Below the pieces are notes generated by a model. It saw nothing but the letters and a program-made list of their open reading frames with translations. It searched no databases and was not told the DNA's origin. A DNA stretch of 64,000 nucleotides from Polydrusus tereticollis (taxonomy: Eukaryota; Arthropoda; Insecta; Coleoptera; Curculionidae). Below, piece by piece: positions 55,801 to 64,000 of the stretch. A program made the translations under genes and the position numbers. The stretch spans positions 20,403,149-20,467,148 of the forward strand of contig OY987331.1 in NCBI GenBank assembly GCA_963920685.1, given 5' to 3'. Numbering within the stretch: the stretch's first letter is position 1; each line of letters starts with the position of its first letter.

Positions 55801-57190
55801 ATTGGGTATTTAAGATATTTTTTAAAAGCATCGGTTGGGGAGGTGGACGTCGGCATCGGCTCTATTGTACGTAAGATTATTGATGTGCTTATAATATATG
55901 GATCTGGTGCCCCATTCATCGAGGCTTATTGCTAACGACACGACCTGCGAGCCGGTCCTGCAGAGTCGCAGGTGGTATTTCTCATAGAATCTACAGCTTT
56001 TTCTAAGGACTCTTGAGAATATCTATGGAACTTCCTTTTTGGCCTGCATGGCCTTGCGTAGCATCGTCTATAATGTAAAGAAAACATTTTTTCGTTAGAT
56101 AAAAGTGCTCTTATAGCCAAAAAAATATTTTGGCCGAGTACTAGTACGGCCGCTAACTTTAATATCCCTTAGGGACTTTAGACCCGGCCGCCTACTGATA
56201 GGTACGTTTTTGATACAAGTACATGATGACAAGAATCTGTTTATATGTATTTGTAAGCCTGATATACACAAAATTATTTTTTTTTATTTTGCCAGTAGTC
56301 GGCCATGGTGGCCGACCACTAGCAACTTTGTAATAATTTAATGCCAGTAACCGGCCATAATATTTTTGTACCTAAAAATAAAAATGAATATATTCGGGGC
56401 TTGTTACTATAGTTATCTAAATATATATTCATCCAAAAAATCTTACCCCGGTAAACATATTTAGTATAGAATTAGTTTAACTTACCTTTAAAATAGCCCT
56501 GTTTGATCTTCACTGGCTTTTGTAAACTGTTTTTGGAGACACAATAACTAACATCTAATTCTACGCGCCAATTTACGGAAGTAAGGTTGGACTTATAATA
56601 AAGAAATATTGATATACCTATGTGTTCTTGGAAAGTAATAGAAGATAGCAAATGTAAAAAATCTTGCCAAATTCGAATTATAAGTGGTTAAAGTCATTTT
56701 TAGCCGACTACTAGAGGTGGCCGGCTTACTAGCGCATCCACCCTGTATTATCTTGTTTACCTCAAAGTCTCCTGGGTGTAGTAAATTTATTGTCACAATA
56801 TACGGGCTTGTAAAGCGGTATATTGGCCAGTGATTCTCAGCAGAGTCTCTAAGTAGTTTGAAAATGGCTTCTAAAATTACAAGAAAATGATACATATAGT
56901 GGATGTTCTTCTGTTCGAGATAATTCCATGACCTCTTGCCTTTCGGCAGCCAGCCAAACATATAGTGGAAAAAGAAAATAAGTGAAACATTAATTTGACA
57001 GTAAGAATGTGTCCAGTAATAGGTACTTACCCGGTTTAGGATTTTTTAAAAGGAAATCCATGTTGCCTATTAACCAATGTCCTGGAGGTGAAGGGATTTT
57101 ATTTAAAATCCTCCTATATCTATAACTTTGTATGACACAAACCAGAACATAGACTACAAACGCGCAAATAAGAAACTGCAGAAAAAGCAT
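40831..57190 (-). CDS. CYP4-family cytochrome P450, complete
   Basis: Exons in transcript order: 57031-57190, 56761-56870, 53090-53180, 52830-53027, 52381-52751, 49754-49822, 45500-45848, 40831-40982. They total 1500 nt, encoding 499 residues, the normal length for the family. Residues 1-22 are a hydrophobic ER signal anchor (MLFLQFLICAFVVYVLVCVI), followed by a proline-rich hinge (KIPSPPGHWLIGN). The CYP4 signature EVDTFMFEGHDTTSA spans residues 303-317, the K-helix KETLR is at 366-370, and the heme loop PFSAGPRNCIG has the thiolate Cys448. CYP4 enzymes are microsomal monooxygenases, often omega-hydroxylating fatty acids or degrading hormones and xenobiotics. The substrate here is unknown. 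Intron 3 (53028-53089, 62 bp) has a GC donor (ACAG|GCAAGT). Introns 2, 5, 6 and 7 hold transposons. Confidence 0.94.
40983..42069. other. CYP4 intron 7, repeat debris
   Basis: No gene seen. Near 41470-41505, CATGTTTCGACCTTAGAGGA followed by GGTCATCTTCAGCAATT resembles the conserved end motif of some insect retroelements (possibly Penelope-like), but no coding part remains. Confidence 0.35.
42070..42575. mobile_element. MITE with about 47-bp TIRs
   Basis: Left AGGGTATGTACAAAATTGTA then GCACAAATTCCT is matched in inverse by AGGAATTTGTGCTACCATTT then TGTATCTTTGACC near 42531-42570. The interior is non-coding, with AACTAAGTTAG-type short palindromes near 42140-42175. Confidence 0.6.
43250..43740 (+). 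pseudogene. mariner-like transposase fragment
   Basis: The ordered blocks SLNVSVGIVGDHL, YRRFLEDELPILLDDIPLSV, YFMHRGAPPYFSLVAREYLN, RWIGQRGPQPWPPRSPDLN and FLSGHLNHLVYMTRIE are those of the catalytic half of long-TIR mariner transposases. The second catalytic Asp of the HDGAPPH motif is replaced (HRGAPPY), and stops and shifts occur. The N-terminal half is absent. Confidence 0.75.
43840..44580 (+). pseudogene. Jockey-like reverse transcriptase fragment
   Basis: Reading frames carry PPEQFGFRAAHC, then FFDASKAFDKVWHDGLILEL (RT motif A region), LYLFAYDTAI in place of the FADDTA catalytic motif, and WKMRLNEGKTQTIFFSK, YIGLTFDKKLTWND. These match the Jockey clade of non-LTR retrotransposons. A segment of about 20 residues covering the GVPQGSVLSPLLF motif is deleted, and the YADD site is mutated, so it is inactive. 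Confidence 0.8.
44600..45243 (+). pseudogene. mariner-like transposase C-terminal half
   Basis: Two open segments are separated by a stop near 44903. The first has INFHNNHIWAEDNPHAI, FSFNIWAEIIGDSLVGPYFF and ELPELMEPAPLRTRTLL. The second (44905-45243) has MWFMHDGAPPHFAVRVRNYL, YPWPPRSPDLNPLNFYFWGH and LKQLVYTTPIEIEEDLPLRI. The second Asp (HDGAPPH) is kept, but the last acidic position is Asn (PLNFYF where the family has Asp). It overlaps in content with 43250-43740, so it is a separate copy. Confidence 0.8.
46531..47646 (+). mobile_element. CCGATA-repeat hAT derivative inserted in Tc1
   Basis: The ends TAGAGTTCGACCGATA and the inverse TATCGGTCGATCTCTA match the element at 28991-29717. The 8-mers GTTTCAAA (46523-46530) and GTTTGAAA (47647-47654) form a target duplication with one mismatch. 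Termini are arrays of CCGATA/TATCGG palindromic units. Unlike the other copy, it retains part of a hAT transposase (46936-47408). Confidence 0.88.
46936..47408 (+). pseudogene. hAT transposase C-terminal dimerisation fragment
   Basis: The frames 46936-47121 and 47103-47408 overlap in different phases. The second reads REVDLYNSLPIVSRKTNPIV, WWNEKQDILPLL and SIFSEQMFSEAGLVNSAKRN, ending KLKPDTAESLIFLHYNLPK. This is the hAT family dimerisation domain of BED-finger (ZBED-like) transposases. The BED and catalytic regions are deleted, so the element is non-autonomous. Confidence 0.82.
48933..49412 (+). pseudogene. Tc1-like transposase C-terminal fragment
   Basis: Segments read IPTINSKKEVLQEFLRQHD, VEVLKNKSYDKIYCVDEAIK and then, after a deletion, DLNPIEMIWSELKNKVRRNN, ending near CVNHVLEVENNY. 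The DLNPIEMIW block contains the catalytic Glu. This is the C-terminal half of the family whose N-terminal half is at 1506-2335. It lies in CYP4 intron 6, just beyond the Tc1 element. Confidence 0.68.
49880..52206 (+). mobile_element. MULE (Mutator-like) element with paired TIR repeats
   Basis: Both ends carry two copies of AACTCCGCCG: near 49891 and 49958 on the left, and inverted near 52145 and 52184 on the right. Outer blocks are GGCTGCCCAGAAACTCC and the inverse of GGGTGTTCCTAAACTCC. The flanks CAGTTTGAC and CGGTATGAC match at 7 of 9 positions, compatible with a decayed 9-bp duplication as in MULEs. The body holds a FLYWCH finger and MULE transposase remnants. It lies in CYP4 intron 5. 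Confidence 0.75.
50170..51927 (+). pseudogene. FLYWCH-MULE transposase, broken
   Basis: Near 50175-50390, after one stop, the plus strand codes RCVQKKCNSKIYID and KDGSHNHPPPKHL, a FLYWCH-type C2H2 zinc finger. The segment 50897-51088 (DELTAREITYIRNNIYNARK) is the linker. 51069-51476 is the MULE catalytic part: KIFVDGTFDYCLKPFLQFF (first Asp), HYIPLVFCLLPDKKLTTYMQ, AFKAM. 51664-51927 has SLFPPSIWASATETERTTNA and CESFYSKINLYFY. Frame breaks separate all parts, so the enzyme is inactive. Confidence 0.78.
53760..53949 (+). pseudogene. mariner-like transposase C-terminal tail
   Basis: KENLKNRIRNAIRSIPRAEI continues into RLQQCIERDGQHFEHLRRH and a stop. This is the C-terminal tail of DUF4817-type mariner transposases, whose proteins end after a CIERDGxHFEHL-type motif. 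Upstream coding blocks are not found, so only the 3' end of a copy remains (CYP4 intron 2). Confidence 0.75.
54050..55069. other. CYP4 intron 2, mariner TIR debris
   Basis: Non-coding, with phrases typical of long mariner TIRs (AATCGGCTTAGCCGTTTAGA near 54318, CACCCTGTACATG near 54664). Element boundaries cannot be set. Confidence 0.4.
55070..56745 (-). mobile_element. internally deleted pogo-like transposon
   Basis: Both ends carry GCGCTAGTA followed by CGGCC motifs (55080 and, inverted, 56722), with TA outside (55068-55069, 56746-56747). Subterminal repeats AGTAGTCGGCC recur near 55087, 55274 and 56294. The coding content is a shortened pogo-like protein. The right edge lies only 15 bp from the CYP4 exon 2 donor (56760). 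Confidence 0.72.
55577..56120 (-). pseudogene. pogo-like transposase lacking the catalytic domain
   Basis: The N-terminal part (55932-56120) includes CRPKRKFHRYSQESLEKAVD, typical of the HTH_psq DNA-binding domain of pogo/Tigger transposases. The following frames (55713-55919 and 55577-55831) give PTSTSPTDAFKKYLKYPIPK, STSFISSNVWRTYYMEKD and a Lys/Arg-rich tail ending KKRKTRGKK, the C-terminal region of the same family. The DDE_1 catalytic core between them is missing, so this is an internal-deletion derivative. Confidence 0.68.
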
Positions 57191-57692
57191 TTCGATGTTT
57201 TATTAACTGACCTGTTATAAGTACTGTAAATATATTACTGTTTCGAAATTAATTTCTCAAAATGTACAGCAAGATAAACCGGTCTGTTGTTATGTTAAAA
57301 ACTGCGATAATGACGATCGGTAGAACACTGACTCACGCAGTAGATAATAATTCCATGTTCCTCTGCTTAATGGGGTTTCTCATGCATCGCATCTAGTCAC
57401 ATTAATTGGGTATTTATTATACACTGCTTCTCACAGCATCCGCTTATTATAAAATCTATTGTTGGTTTCGCGCAAGTATAGTTCAAAGTGTAATGCCAGT
57501 AGCGGTGCGTTTTGTTTGTGTACTTTCGGTACAACCATAACACTCGCCCGAGAAGTAGTCGAGAGCTGCGATAATGTTGGAAATTCATGTTAGACAAAGA
57601 TATACAGGTAAATAAAAAAATGCGTAGAGCTTGTATAGTGTATAGTGTATCTAATATTTATTGCGTTATTCCTGGTAATTCTTACAAAATTG
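57191..57692. other. CYP4 upstream region
   Basis: The 5' flank of the CYP4 gene, expected to hold its promoter. I see no clear TATA/Inr pair. The minus frame 57397-57597 has no recognisable domain. Confidence 0.35.
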
Positions 57693-58004
57693 AGGTGCGT
57701 GTACATTAGCAAGAAACTTGCGACATTTATTTCACAATAAACTTGGATGCATGTTTACACTACAGCAACTATTTGCCGCAAATCGTGTCTGGCTAGTAGT
57801 TGTGAGAGAAATGGCATGCATTATTGCAGAAAATATGTCTGGTGCGTTTACACTGAACTTGCACTGTAAATATTTGTGGAGGAAAAGCAAAGCAAAATTT
57901 TATATCAAATGGCGGGTCAACAAGGTCGATATGCCCCTGCAACGTGTTTGGACTCATGGCTGTCCGATTTCGTATTTTAAGAAAGCCTATAGCGTATAGA
58001 ACTG

Positions 58005-58268
58005 GGTCCTGAAAAAACGGTTTGTATTGTATCAGCAATATGTGTCTTACACAACTTTCTAATTAGTCAGAAAAGTCAGTTTTATGCACCAGAGGGTTCT
58101 TTTGATATGGATGGACAGGACGCAGAATGGCGCAGCGTCGGAATGCCACAATCTAACCTGTTAGATCTTGATCGTGGAGCGGCTCATAATTGTAGTGCAA
58201 GTGCTAAAGATATCAGAGAAGAATTTAGAGATTACTTTGTTTTGCCACAAGGCGAGGTACAATGGTAG
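58005..58268 (+). pseudogene. Harbinger (HARBI1-like) nuclease C-terminus
   Basis: The frame reads GPEKTVCIVSAICVLHNFLI, then an acidic part (DMDGQDAEWRSVG) and IREEFRDYFVLPQGEVQW, then stop. ICVLHNFL and IREEFRDYF are the end blocks of DDE_Tnp_4 (HARBI1-like) nucleases. The DDE triad lies in the missing upstream part, so no activity is expected. Confidence 0.82.
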
Positions 58269-58533
58269 TACAGGCATATTTAGGAAACTATTTATATTAA
58301 ATAAATAGTAATTATCTACCTAATACTACTTACAGAACATGTTTATTTCTGTTTATTTATTTTGTATTCATTCATAATAGTTAATATACAATAAAAGTAA
58401 CGTCTACAAGTTATTTACCAAAATTAAGGCACTTACCAAGTTATCAATAGTTGTAGGATCGGAATGGTCACAACTAATAAACTTCAGCACATTAAAAAAC
58501 TCATATGTGATGATATACACATCGTCAGCTCTA

Positions 58534-58782
58534 TCACCGCTTTTTTTTTTTTTTTATTCGTCTTAGTTCTTGATGATATTGTGTTCGTAGATTGTGTAAC
58601 TTTCGAGATCCTACTTCACTTTCCACTGTATCAAATTTAACAGCTAATTCTTTTAATGCATTTTGTTTTTTAATCCTGTTTCTATAATTGTTACTTTTTA
58701 CATCCCATAATTCCGGATATAATTCCCACTGTGCTATTAAAGAAAAAGTGTCATCTTTCGACCAACACTTTTTTTCTGCCAT
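58534..58782 (-). CDS. MADF/Myb-like DNA-binding protein of the Harbinger element
   Basis: The 82-residue frame opens MAEKKCWSKDDTFSLIAQWE and continues YPELWDVKSNNYRNR, NALKELAVKF and KLHNLRTQYHQELRRI, ending in a Lys run. This is a MADF domain, the short Myb-like partner that PIF/Harbinger elements encode opposite their nuclease. The frame is intact, but the C-terminus ends in a poly-Lys (A/T-run) region that may be truncated by slippage. It may still bind the TIRs. Confidence 0.75.
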   Translation of the reverse strand: MAEKKCWSKDDTFSLIAQWELYPELWDVKSNNYRNRIKKQNALKELAVKFDTVESEVGSRKLHNLRTQYHQELRRIKKKKKR

Positions 58783-59015
58783 TTTATAACTTTACAATTC
58801 ACTCTCGCGTAAAATTTCCAACAGATATGGAAATAAAATCTTGAACTCTGAGAGCAGAATATACGTCGTCTACACTGAAACGTATTTAGTTGCAGAGATC
58901 AACTGTCGCCAATACACCTCACCTCTCGGACTTTGGTCTCGGGAGTGTTTACACAAACGCTGACATCTACTTGCGCAATAAATGTCGCAAGTTTCTTGCT
59001 AATGTACACGCACCT

Positions 59016-61428
59016 TTATGAAAATGAAAATATAACATTTTTTGTTTTGTTTATTGTTATAATGAGTTGATCTAATGAATCTCAACATCATTTTTTAATT
59101 AAGGGCTACGACTCTCGGTAGGTTTGCTTGAACGGTCGCGGCGGGGGGCTACTTGTTGGGGAGTAGGCGGTGACATATTCTTCCAGGGCCGATTTTCTCG
59201 CGCTTTTGTATTTGCCTTGATGCGTTGCAAGGCGCGATTACGATTAGTGCTTATTAATCATCTTATGGTTACGGACGCGAATGCATCGAAATGAGAAAAT
59301 AGGCGGCACCATGGCACATTATGAGTCGGCACTACTTACGACTTTCAATATGGAAGAAAACCTTATTGACATTATATTATATTAATAATAAGTTAATTAT
59401 ACTTTAGTAGAGTTAGAGTTACATGTTTGTGACTAAACAAATTAATGCGAGTTTAATTTAAAGATATAATAATATGTAGCATTGTTCTTCAATTTTGTTT
59501 TGATTTTAGTCCAACGAAAAACTATGAAAGTATGCATGTCAATATTGAAGGGGGTTACTCTGTGTATGATTTTAAGACAAAAAGTTTATATAAACTCCAT
59601 TAAACCGTTTTAGCTTTGTTATTATAATACAGGGTGATGAAAGTTTGTTTTGAAAATTTATTTTTTTTTAATAACTCAGAAATTACATTAGATATTTTTA
59701 TAAAATTATAAACTTTGGTGGGTGCGAACTAGGTGTAGATGAATCATATTATCGTTTGTGTAAAAATTGAATTTGAAATGTATTGATTATTTTGGGTAAT
59801 TAAAATGATACGCCACTGCTCATTTAAAACAAAAATAATTTTACTAAAAATAAGATGTTTTATAAAATTTATATATTCTTCTCACAGAAAATTAAACCAT
59901 AAACTGCAACATGTAGGCATTAAGGAAGTATGATATTGCTAGTTTTGGAAACATCATTAAACTTATTATTAAACACGTTTTTAAGCTGCAAACACGACTA
60001 ACCACCGAATATTACATTTAAGTTTCAGCATAAAATAATTACTAAACGCTCCGAAACGTCCGAGTCCGTCCGAAATCCGCAAGAGGTCGGTAGCCGACGA
60101 TCGTACTTTAAAAACGAAGGGAAAATGATTTACACATTTAAAATTTTTTAAAAAAAATTGTTCAGTTCGGTTGTAGGGAAAATGGTAATAGCCATGCCGC
60201 CGCGGAACGTTTTTTAAATTTTGCTAATAGTTTATGGAAAAAAACGTAGTACGTCGGCCCTAGGTCGTCTAAAAAAAAGTGAAAACGCATCGGCGTACAT
60301 TTATATTTACCCATACAATATTTCAAATTTGAAATCTACTGGACTATAAATAAACTCACACTTCATTTTCTGCTATGTACCGTCCACAACCGTAGCCCTT
60401 AAGAAAATATTAATTGAATATTGACAACCAGAGGCCTAACCAGGATTTTCGCTGGGGAGTGGGGGGGGGGGGGGGGTCTTAGTGACTATACCCTGCTAAG
60501 TTTGAAGGTAATGTATATAAGTTTACCAAATGCAAAGAACAAAGAGGTTCTACTGTAGGCGAAAATTTTTTGGAAAATTGTCAATAATTCTTTGTGTATT
60601 TTAAACTCTGCAAAAAAGGATAAAATGGTTGGTATACGCTTTTTAACTCTCCGTAAATTAGACCTGATAAACATTAATTAGTTGAAGCCAGTGAAAAGCC
60701 AAAAGAAAATAGCGCGGAAAATTAGGCAAAAACTTTTCAATAAATATTTGAGTATGTACTTAGTTTTAGCAGTTCCTAAATGTTTTTGACTTAATAAAGT
60801 GCACCTGATTAAAGACGAGACATCTAAGTGGAAAACGAGCCGAAAATTTCAGTTAAATTTAGCTTGATTTGATCTTGATGAACATGTACTGTTTTAATTA
60901 ATCTTGGGGAGGAGGCTGCAGCTCCATAACTCTCCCTGTGGATAATAATAACTGCCCCTATTTAGAAAAATGTTGCATCTTAAGCTATAAAAGTATCCCA
61001 TACCTACACTCATCCACAAAAGCAATATTTCTTCATATAATCACAAACATTTTATTTAAATGATCAGTTTTAATACAGAATTTTCGACTAATATTTCAAC
61101 TCAACGACATAAAATAAATAAAATACCGCTGCTTGCATATTAACTACTACTTATGGTAGTCTTCTCAAGGAAATCCAACACTTTGTATGCGAAAAAAGTC
61201 TAGGATTTACTATACCTATTACGGATACCCAAAAAAATTATATCTAAAATCAAGAAACAGAAATACAATATTGTCGTTATTCTTTATTTGTTATTTTCTT
61301 TAACAATGTCATCAATTAAACTGACTATAAAAGCCAAGTATATTTCGAGTAGATAATTTTAGTCAAGTCTTTTCAAAGGCACTTACTATAGAATTATAAA
61401 AATCCTACCTAAAATACTGTTAATTTAA
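59016..61428. other. intergenic stretch with a G-tract relic
   Basis: No gene seen. A GC-richer block of about 200 bp lies at 59110-59340. CAGAGGCCTAACCAGG with a following G run at 60429-60477 resembles one end of a G-tract hAT MITE, but a matching second end is not convincing. Confidence 0.4.
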
Positions 61429-61563
61429 TTATAGTTTCTCAGATTCCAAAACTGTTTCAGGTAGCTTCACACCATAGGTTTCTGGTAACTTCAGAGCTAG
61501 CGCACCAGCTAAAATAGCTAGCCCACCAAACATAAGCATTGGTAAAGGTTTGTAATAAACACC
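61429..61563 (-). CDS. last exon of an MFS/SLC22-like transporter
   Basis: After the acceptor TATATTTCAG (61564-61573 on the plus strand, complement), the frame reads GVYYKPLPMLMFGGLAILAG, ALALKLPETYGVKLPETV and LESEKL, then stop. The pattern, a last hydrophobic helix followed by LPET...KLPET, is the C-terminus of SLC22-type organic ion transporters in the major facilitator superfamily. About 45 residues are coded here; all earlier exons must lie to the right of the window. Substrate unknown. Confidence 0.75.
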   Translation of the reverse strand, partial: GVYYKPLPMLMFGGLAILAGALALKLPETYGVKLPETVLESEKL

Positions 61564-61879
61564 CTGAAATATATAAGTATTGGAATCTCCATCGATTTTT
61601 ATAAAGTTTATGCCTGGACTTAACTTGAACCAAAGAACTTATAGCTACGCAATAGCTATAAGTTTCTTTGCTTGAACTAAGCTGCACTAAGCAGGTGTTC
61701 CTATAAGCAGAGTTGTCGGTAATTGAATTAAAATAATTGAGAAATCGTGTATTAATTATTGTATAATATATTATAGAAATGATAATTGTAGTGGGTTTTC
61801 AATAACTAGGATTAAAATTACTGAAAAAGTAATTGAATTCCTCCCAAATAATTTTATTACATAAAGAGTAATTGGGATT

Positions 61880-63400
61880 TTTTGAAATGGAACACCCTGC
61901 ATGATTGCATATTTGGGTTCTACTGGGAAAACTCTGAATTTTTTGTATTTCAAATTTTTATTTATTTAAAATTGTAACAAATTTTATAATAACAAAATAA
62001 ATAGCCAAGAAAATTGAACACCTTAACATCGGAATAATAAATAAGTGAAACCTTTTCAGTGGATCAGTTGTTCAAAATGACCACCAGTTTCTGCTAAGTA
62101 GAGCGCCAGTCGATCCCTAAGCCCGTCTACAACGTTTAAAAGGAAGCCCTCTGGAATGGCCCGAATTACAGCTCTTATTCTGACTTTTAAAGTCATTTGG
62201 ACGGTTAACGTAGACTTTGTTCTTTCCGCGTCCTCACAAAAAGAAATCGAGCGGGGTTAGGTCCGAGGATCGCGCTGGTCAGTCAATAGCACCTCTTCTG
62301 CCTATCCAACGTTCTGGAAATTGTTCGCTTATGTATTGTCTAACATTTGCCACATAATGCGCGGGTGCTCCATCTTGCTGGAACCATTTCTCCATACCTG
62401 TTCGTTTATGCCATTATTTACACCCGGTAAAACCATTCTGCAAGAAGGAATTATGTGATTCCTGAGGAGGTCCAGATATTTTTCGGCATTCAAATTACCG
62501 TCTATGAAGAAAGGTCCCACAATATGTTTACTAACTATACCCGTTCAAACATTAACTCTTTCGGGCATCTGAGTATGATCTTCCTGGAACCAGTGAGTAT
62601 TATCAGCAGACCAATAACGATAATTGTGTCTATTAACAATGCCATTTAAATTGAAAGTAGCTTCATCCGAAGAAATTATATTTGTTGCGAAGTTATTATC
62701 GTTATTGCATCTTTCCAACATCAGCTCAAAAAATTCAGCTCTTCTATCAAAATCGTCCTCGTTTAACTCGTGCAGCAACTTTATCTTGTAGGAATGCAAC
62801 TTGCTTAAATAAATTTTTCACTGGCTGGTGAGACACATTAAAATCCATTGCCATTGGCCTGAATGCCTGTGTTGGATTTTCATGTATTGGGAGCATGATA
62901 TCCAACGCTTTGTCTCCCCGGTTGCTGTTTTAGGTCGACCTGATCTAGCGGCTTCCCTAACACTGCCTGTTTCTCAAAATTTCTTTACCACTCGACACAC
63001 CGTTGACTGATTGAGGCCTATTTAGATATAATTCATTGAAAAGTTGACAAACCCGATCTTGCGATCTCTTCATATTTCCGTAACCGCTCATTATTAAAAT
63101 TTCAACTCGTTGTTTCTCATTTAGATGAATCATAATGTAAACAAATTAGAAATCAGACAACAAAAGATTAAACAGGAACTCAAATTTGACACTTCTTAGG
63201 TCGCTGTCATGAAAACACCTTACCACCACCACTCAACTGGTGGGTATTAGGTAGGAATAATTATAATTAGGAAGTTTTTCATTTTTGAGCTGTCATTATC
63301 TCGAAAACGCTTGCAGAGAGGTGAAAATTTGAAATACAAAAAATTCAGAGTTTTCCCAGTAGAATCCAAATATGCAATCATATGGAGGGTGTTTCATTTA
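61880..63400 (-). mobile_element. mariner relic with about 70-bp TIRs
   Basis: Left GGAACACCCTGCATGATTGC, ATATTTGGGTTCTACTGGGA and AAACTCTGAATTTTTTGTAT are mirrored near 63330-63395. A broken minus-strand transposase fills the middle. The element lies about 0.3 kb upstream of the MFS exon, inside that gene's preceding intron. Confidence 0.82.
62060..63132 (-). pseudogene. mariner-like transposase, broken
   Basis: The start is MIHLNEKQRVEILIMSGYGN (helix-turn-helix), then DRVCQLFNELYLNR. Further blocks are SSDEATFNLNGIVNRHNYRY (first Asp), IVGPFF-type MGPFFIDGNLNAEKYLDLLR, QQDGAPAHYVANVRQY (second Asp, in a shifted frame), RWIGRRGAID and LTPLDFFL (third Asp). Several stops and single-base shifts interrupt it. 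Gene order and family are the same as the intact copy at 19748-20824, but divergence is high, so it belongs to another subfamily. Confidence 0.8.
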
Positions 63401-64000
63401 TAAAAAGTAAGTTAGTCTCTATCGTAACCAAACCAGAAATAACAGAAAAAATGTATGCAGGTAGAACCTCGGAAGCAAAAGAGGCAGTTATTGTATCTTT
63501 TACGATGCCTTAATTGAAGCTACGATGGAAAAATGCTTTCTAGAAGAGAATGTAACAGAAAGTATCACGAAATTTATTTTTGAAAAAGCACAGGATATGA
63601 ATTTAGAAGATAATTTCGGGACCAGCGAAGAGGAATACTAACATTCTAGTAGTACTATAAATACTTTTTTTTTTAATTGGATACCAATCAGGATCTACAG
63701 AATGAAAATAACAACAAAAATACAAATAAGAAGATTGAGTTGGAGATTCTTCAGTATCTTCATGACCCTCCTCTGCTCTAGTTGAGAGACTGATTTCTTT
63801 CGCTGATGAGATCATTGATAGTCCGAGAATATATGCTCTCTCTGACAAACATTTCAAACTATTAAGTAGTTCTTTTGAAAGTAAATAAAAAAAAAACGTT
63901 TTGTAGGTATTTGCTTCTGTTATGAAACATTGCGTGTTTTCTTGGCATCTACCTTGTTTTTATCATTTTTCTATTTTACTTAATTCTTACATTTGCTTTA
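63401..64000. other. right-edge sequence, no clear gene
   Basis: A plus-strand segment near 63495-63642 (EATMEKCFLEENVTESITKF and following residues, then stop) looks somewhat coding but has no known domain or splice context. It could be transposon debris in the transporter's intron. Confidence 0.3.

Larger units (their letters stand above)
57693..59015. mobile_element. PIF/Harbinger element, partly deleted
   Basis: The left end AGGTGCGTGTACATTAGCAA then GAAACTTGCGACATTTATT is exactly mirrored at 58977-59015. The flanks TTG and TTA may be a decayed 3-bp duplication. Two Harbinger hallmarks lie inside on opposite strands: a MADF-type DNA-binding ORF (58534-58782, minus) and the C-terminus of the nuclease (58005-58268, plus). 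The nuclease's catalytic N-terminal part is deleted. Confidence 0.88.

Noticed and set aside
60429..60955. Complete G-tract MITE
   Set aside because: The left end resembles CAGAGGC(G/C)TAACCAGG-type termini, but the proposed right end near 60945 matches poorly and no target duplication was found.

Overview
The window is AT-rich, intron-rich nuclear DNA of an insect, possibly a beetle; the order cannot be fixed from sequence alone. Evidence for this is three multi-exon host genes with GT-AG introns and insect-type products, an arthropod-style TATA/Inr promoter, and very heavy loading with DNA transposons. There is no prokaryotic, CRISPR or organellar signature.

Host genes, left to right. A Mob2-type MOB kinase activator lies on the minus strand, with recognised exons between 10693 and about 25432. 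Cep97, a centrosomal leucine-rich-repeat protein that restrains ciliogenesis, is on the plus strand (26009-38056), head to head with Mob2 and about 0.6 kb away. A complete CYP4-family cytochrome P450 is on the minus strand (40831-57190), convergent with Cep97. The last coding exon of an MFS/SLC22-like transporter is on the minus strand (61429-61563), and the rest of that gene lies beyond the right edge. I could splice Cep97 (16 coding exons, 804 residues) and the P450 (8 exons, 499 residues) into uninterrupted reading frames, which strongly supports the exon calls.

Almost everything else is mobile DNA, mostly in the introns. 1-10.7 kb: degraded Tc1-like and pogo-like transposases, a hAT-type MITE with an 8-bp target duplication, and a long foldback element. 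11.7-16.7 kb (one Mob2 intron): a long-TIR mariner relic carrying three further foldback elements, one in each TIR and one in its body. 18.3-21.3 kb (next Mob2 intron): a very young mariner-like element with an intact 358-residue transposase and near-identical 0.43-kb TIRs, one of them split by a 0.9-kb THAP-domain element with a 9-bp duplication. 22.0-24.7 kb: a hAT element with an exact 8-bp duplication, spoiled by one nonsense codon. 28.4-37.5 kb (Cep97 introns): LINE fragments, a CCGATA-repeat hAT MITE, and a TIR-bounded element coding for a protein of no family I can name. 41-56.7 kb (P450 introns): mariner fragments, a Jockey-like RT, a Tc1 broken by a hAT, a FLYWCH-MULE and an internally deleted pogo. 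57.7-59.0 kb: a PIF/Harbinger derivative. 61.9-63.4 kb: another mariner relic.

The host genes have unrelated jobs (kinase co-activation, centriole capping, oxidative metabolism, transport). The organising theme is insertion of transposons into introns and into each other while coding exons stay intact. The strongest candidates for something new are the 34.3-36.3 kb element with an unplaced protein, the mirrored-ORF foldback at 14.4-15.65 kb, and the young mariner/THAP nest.
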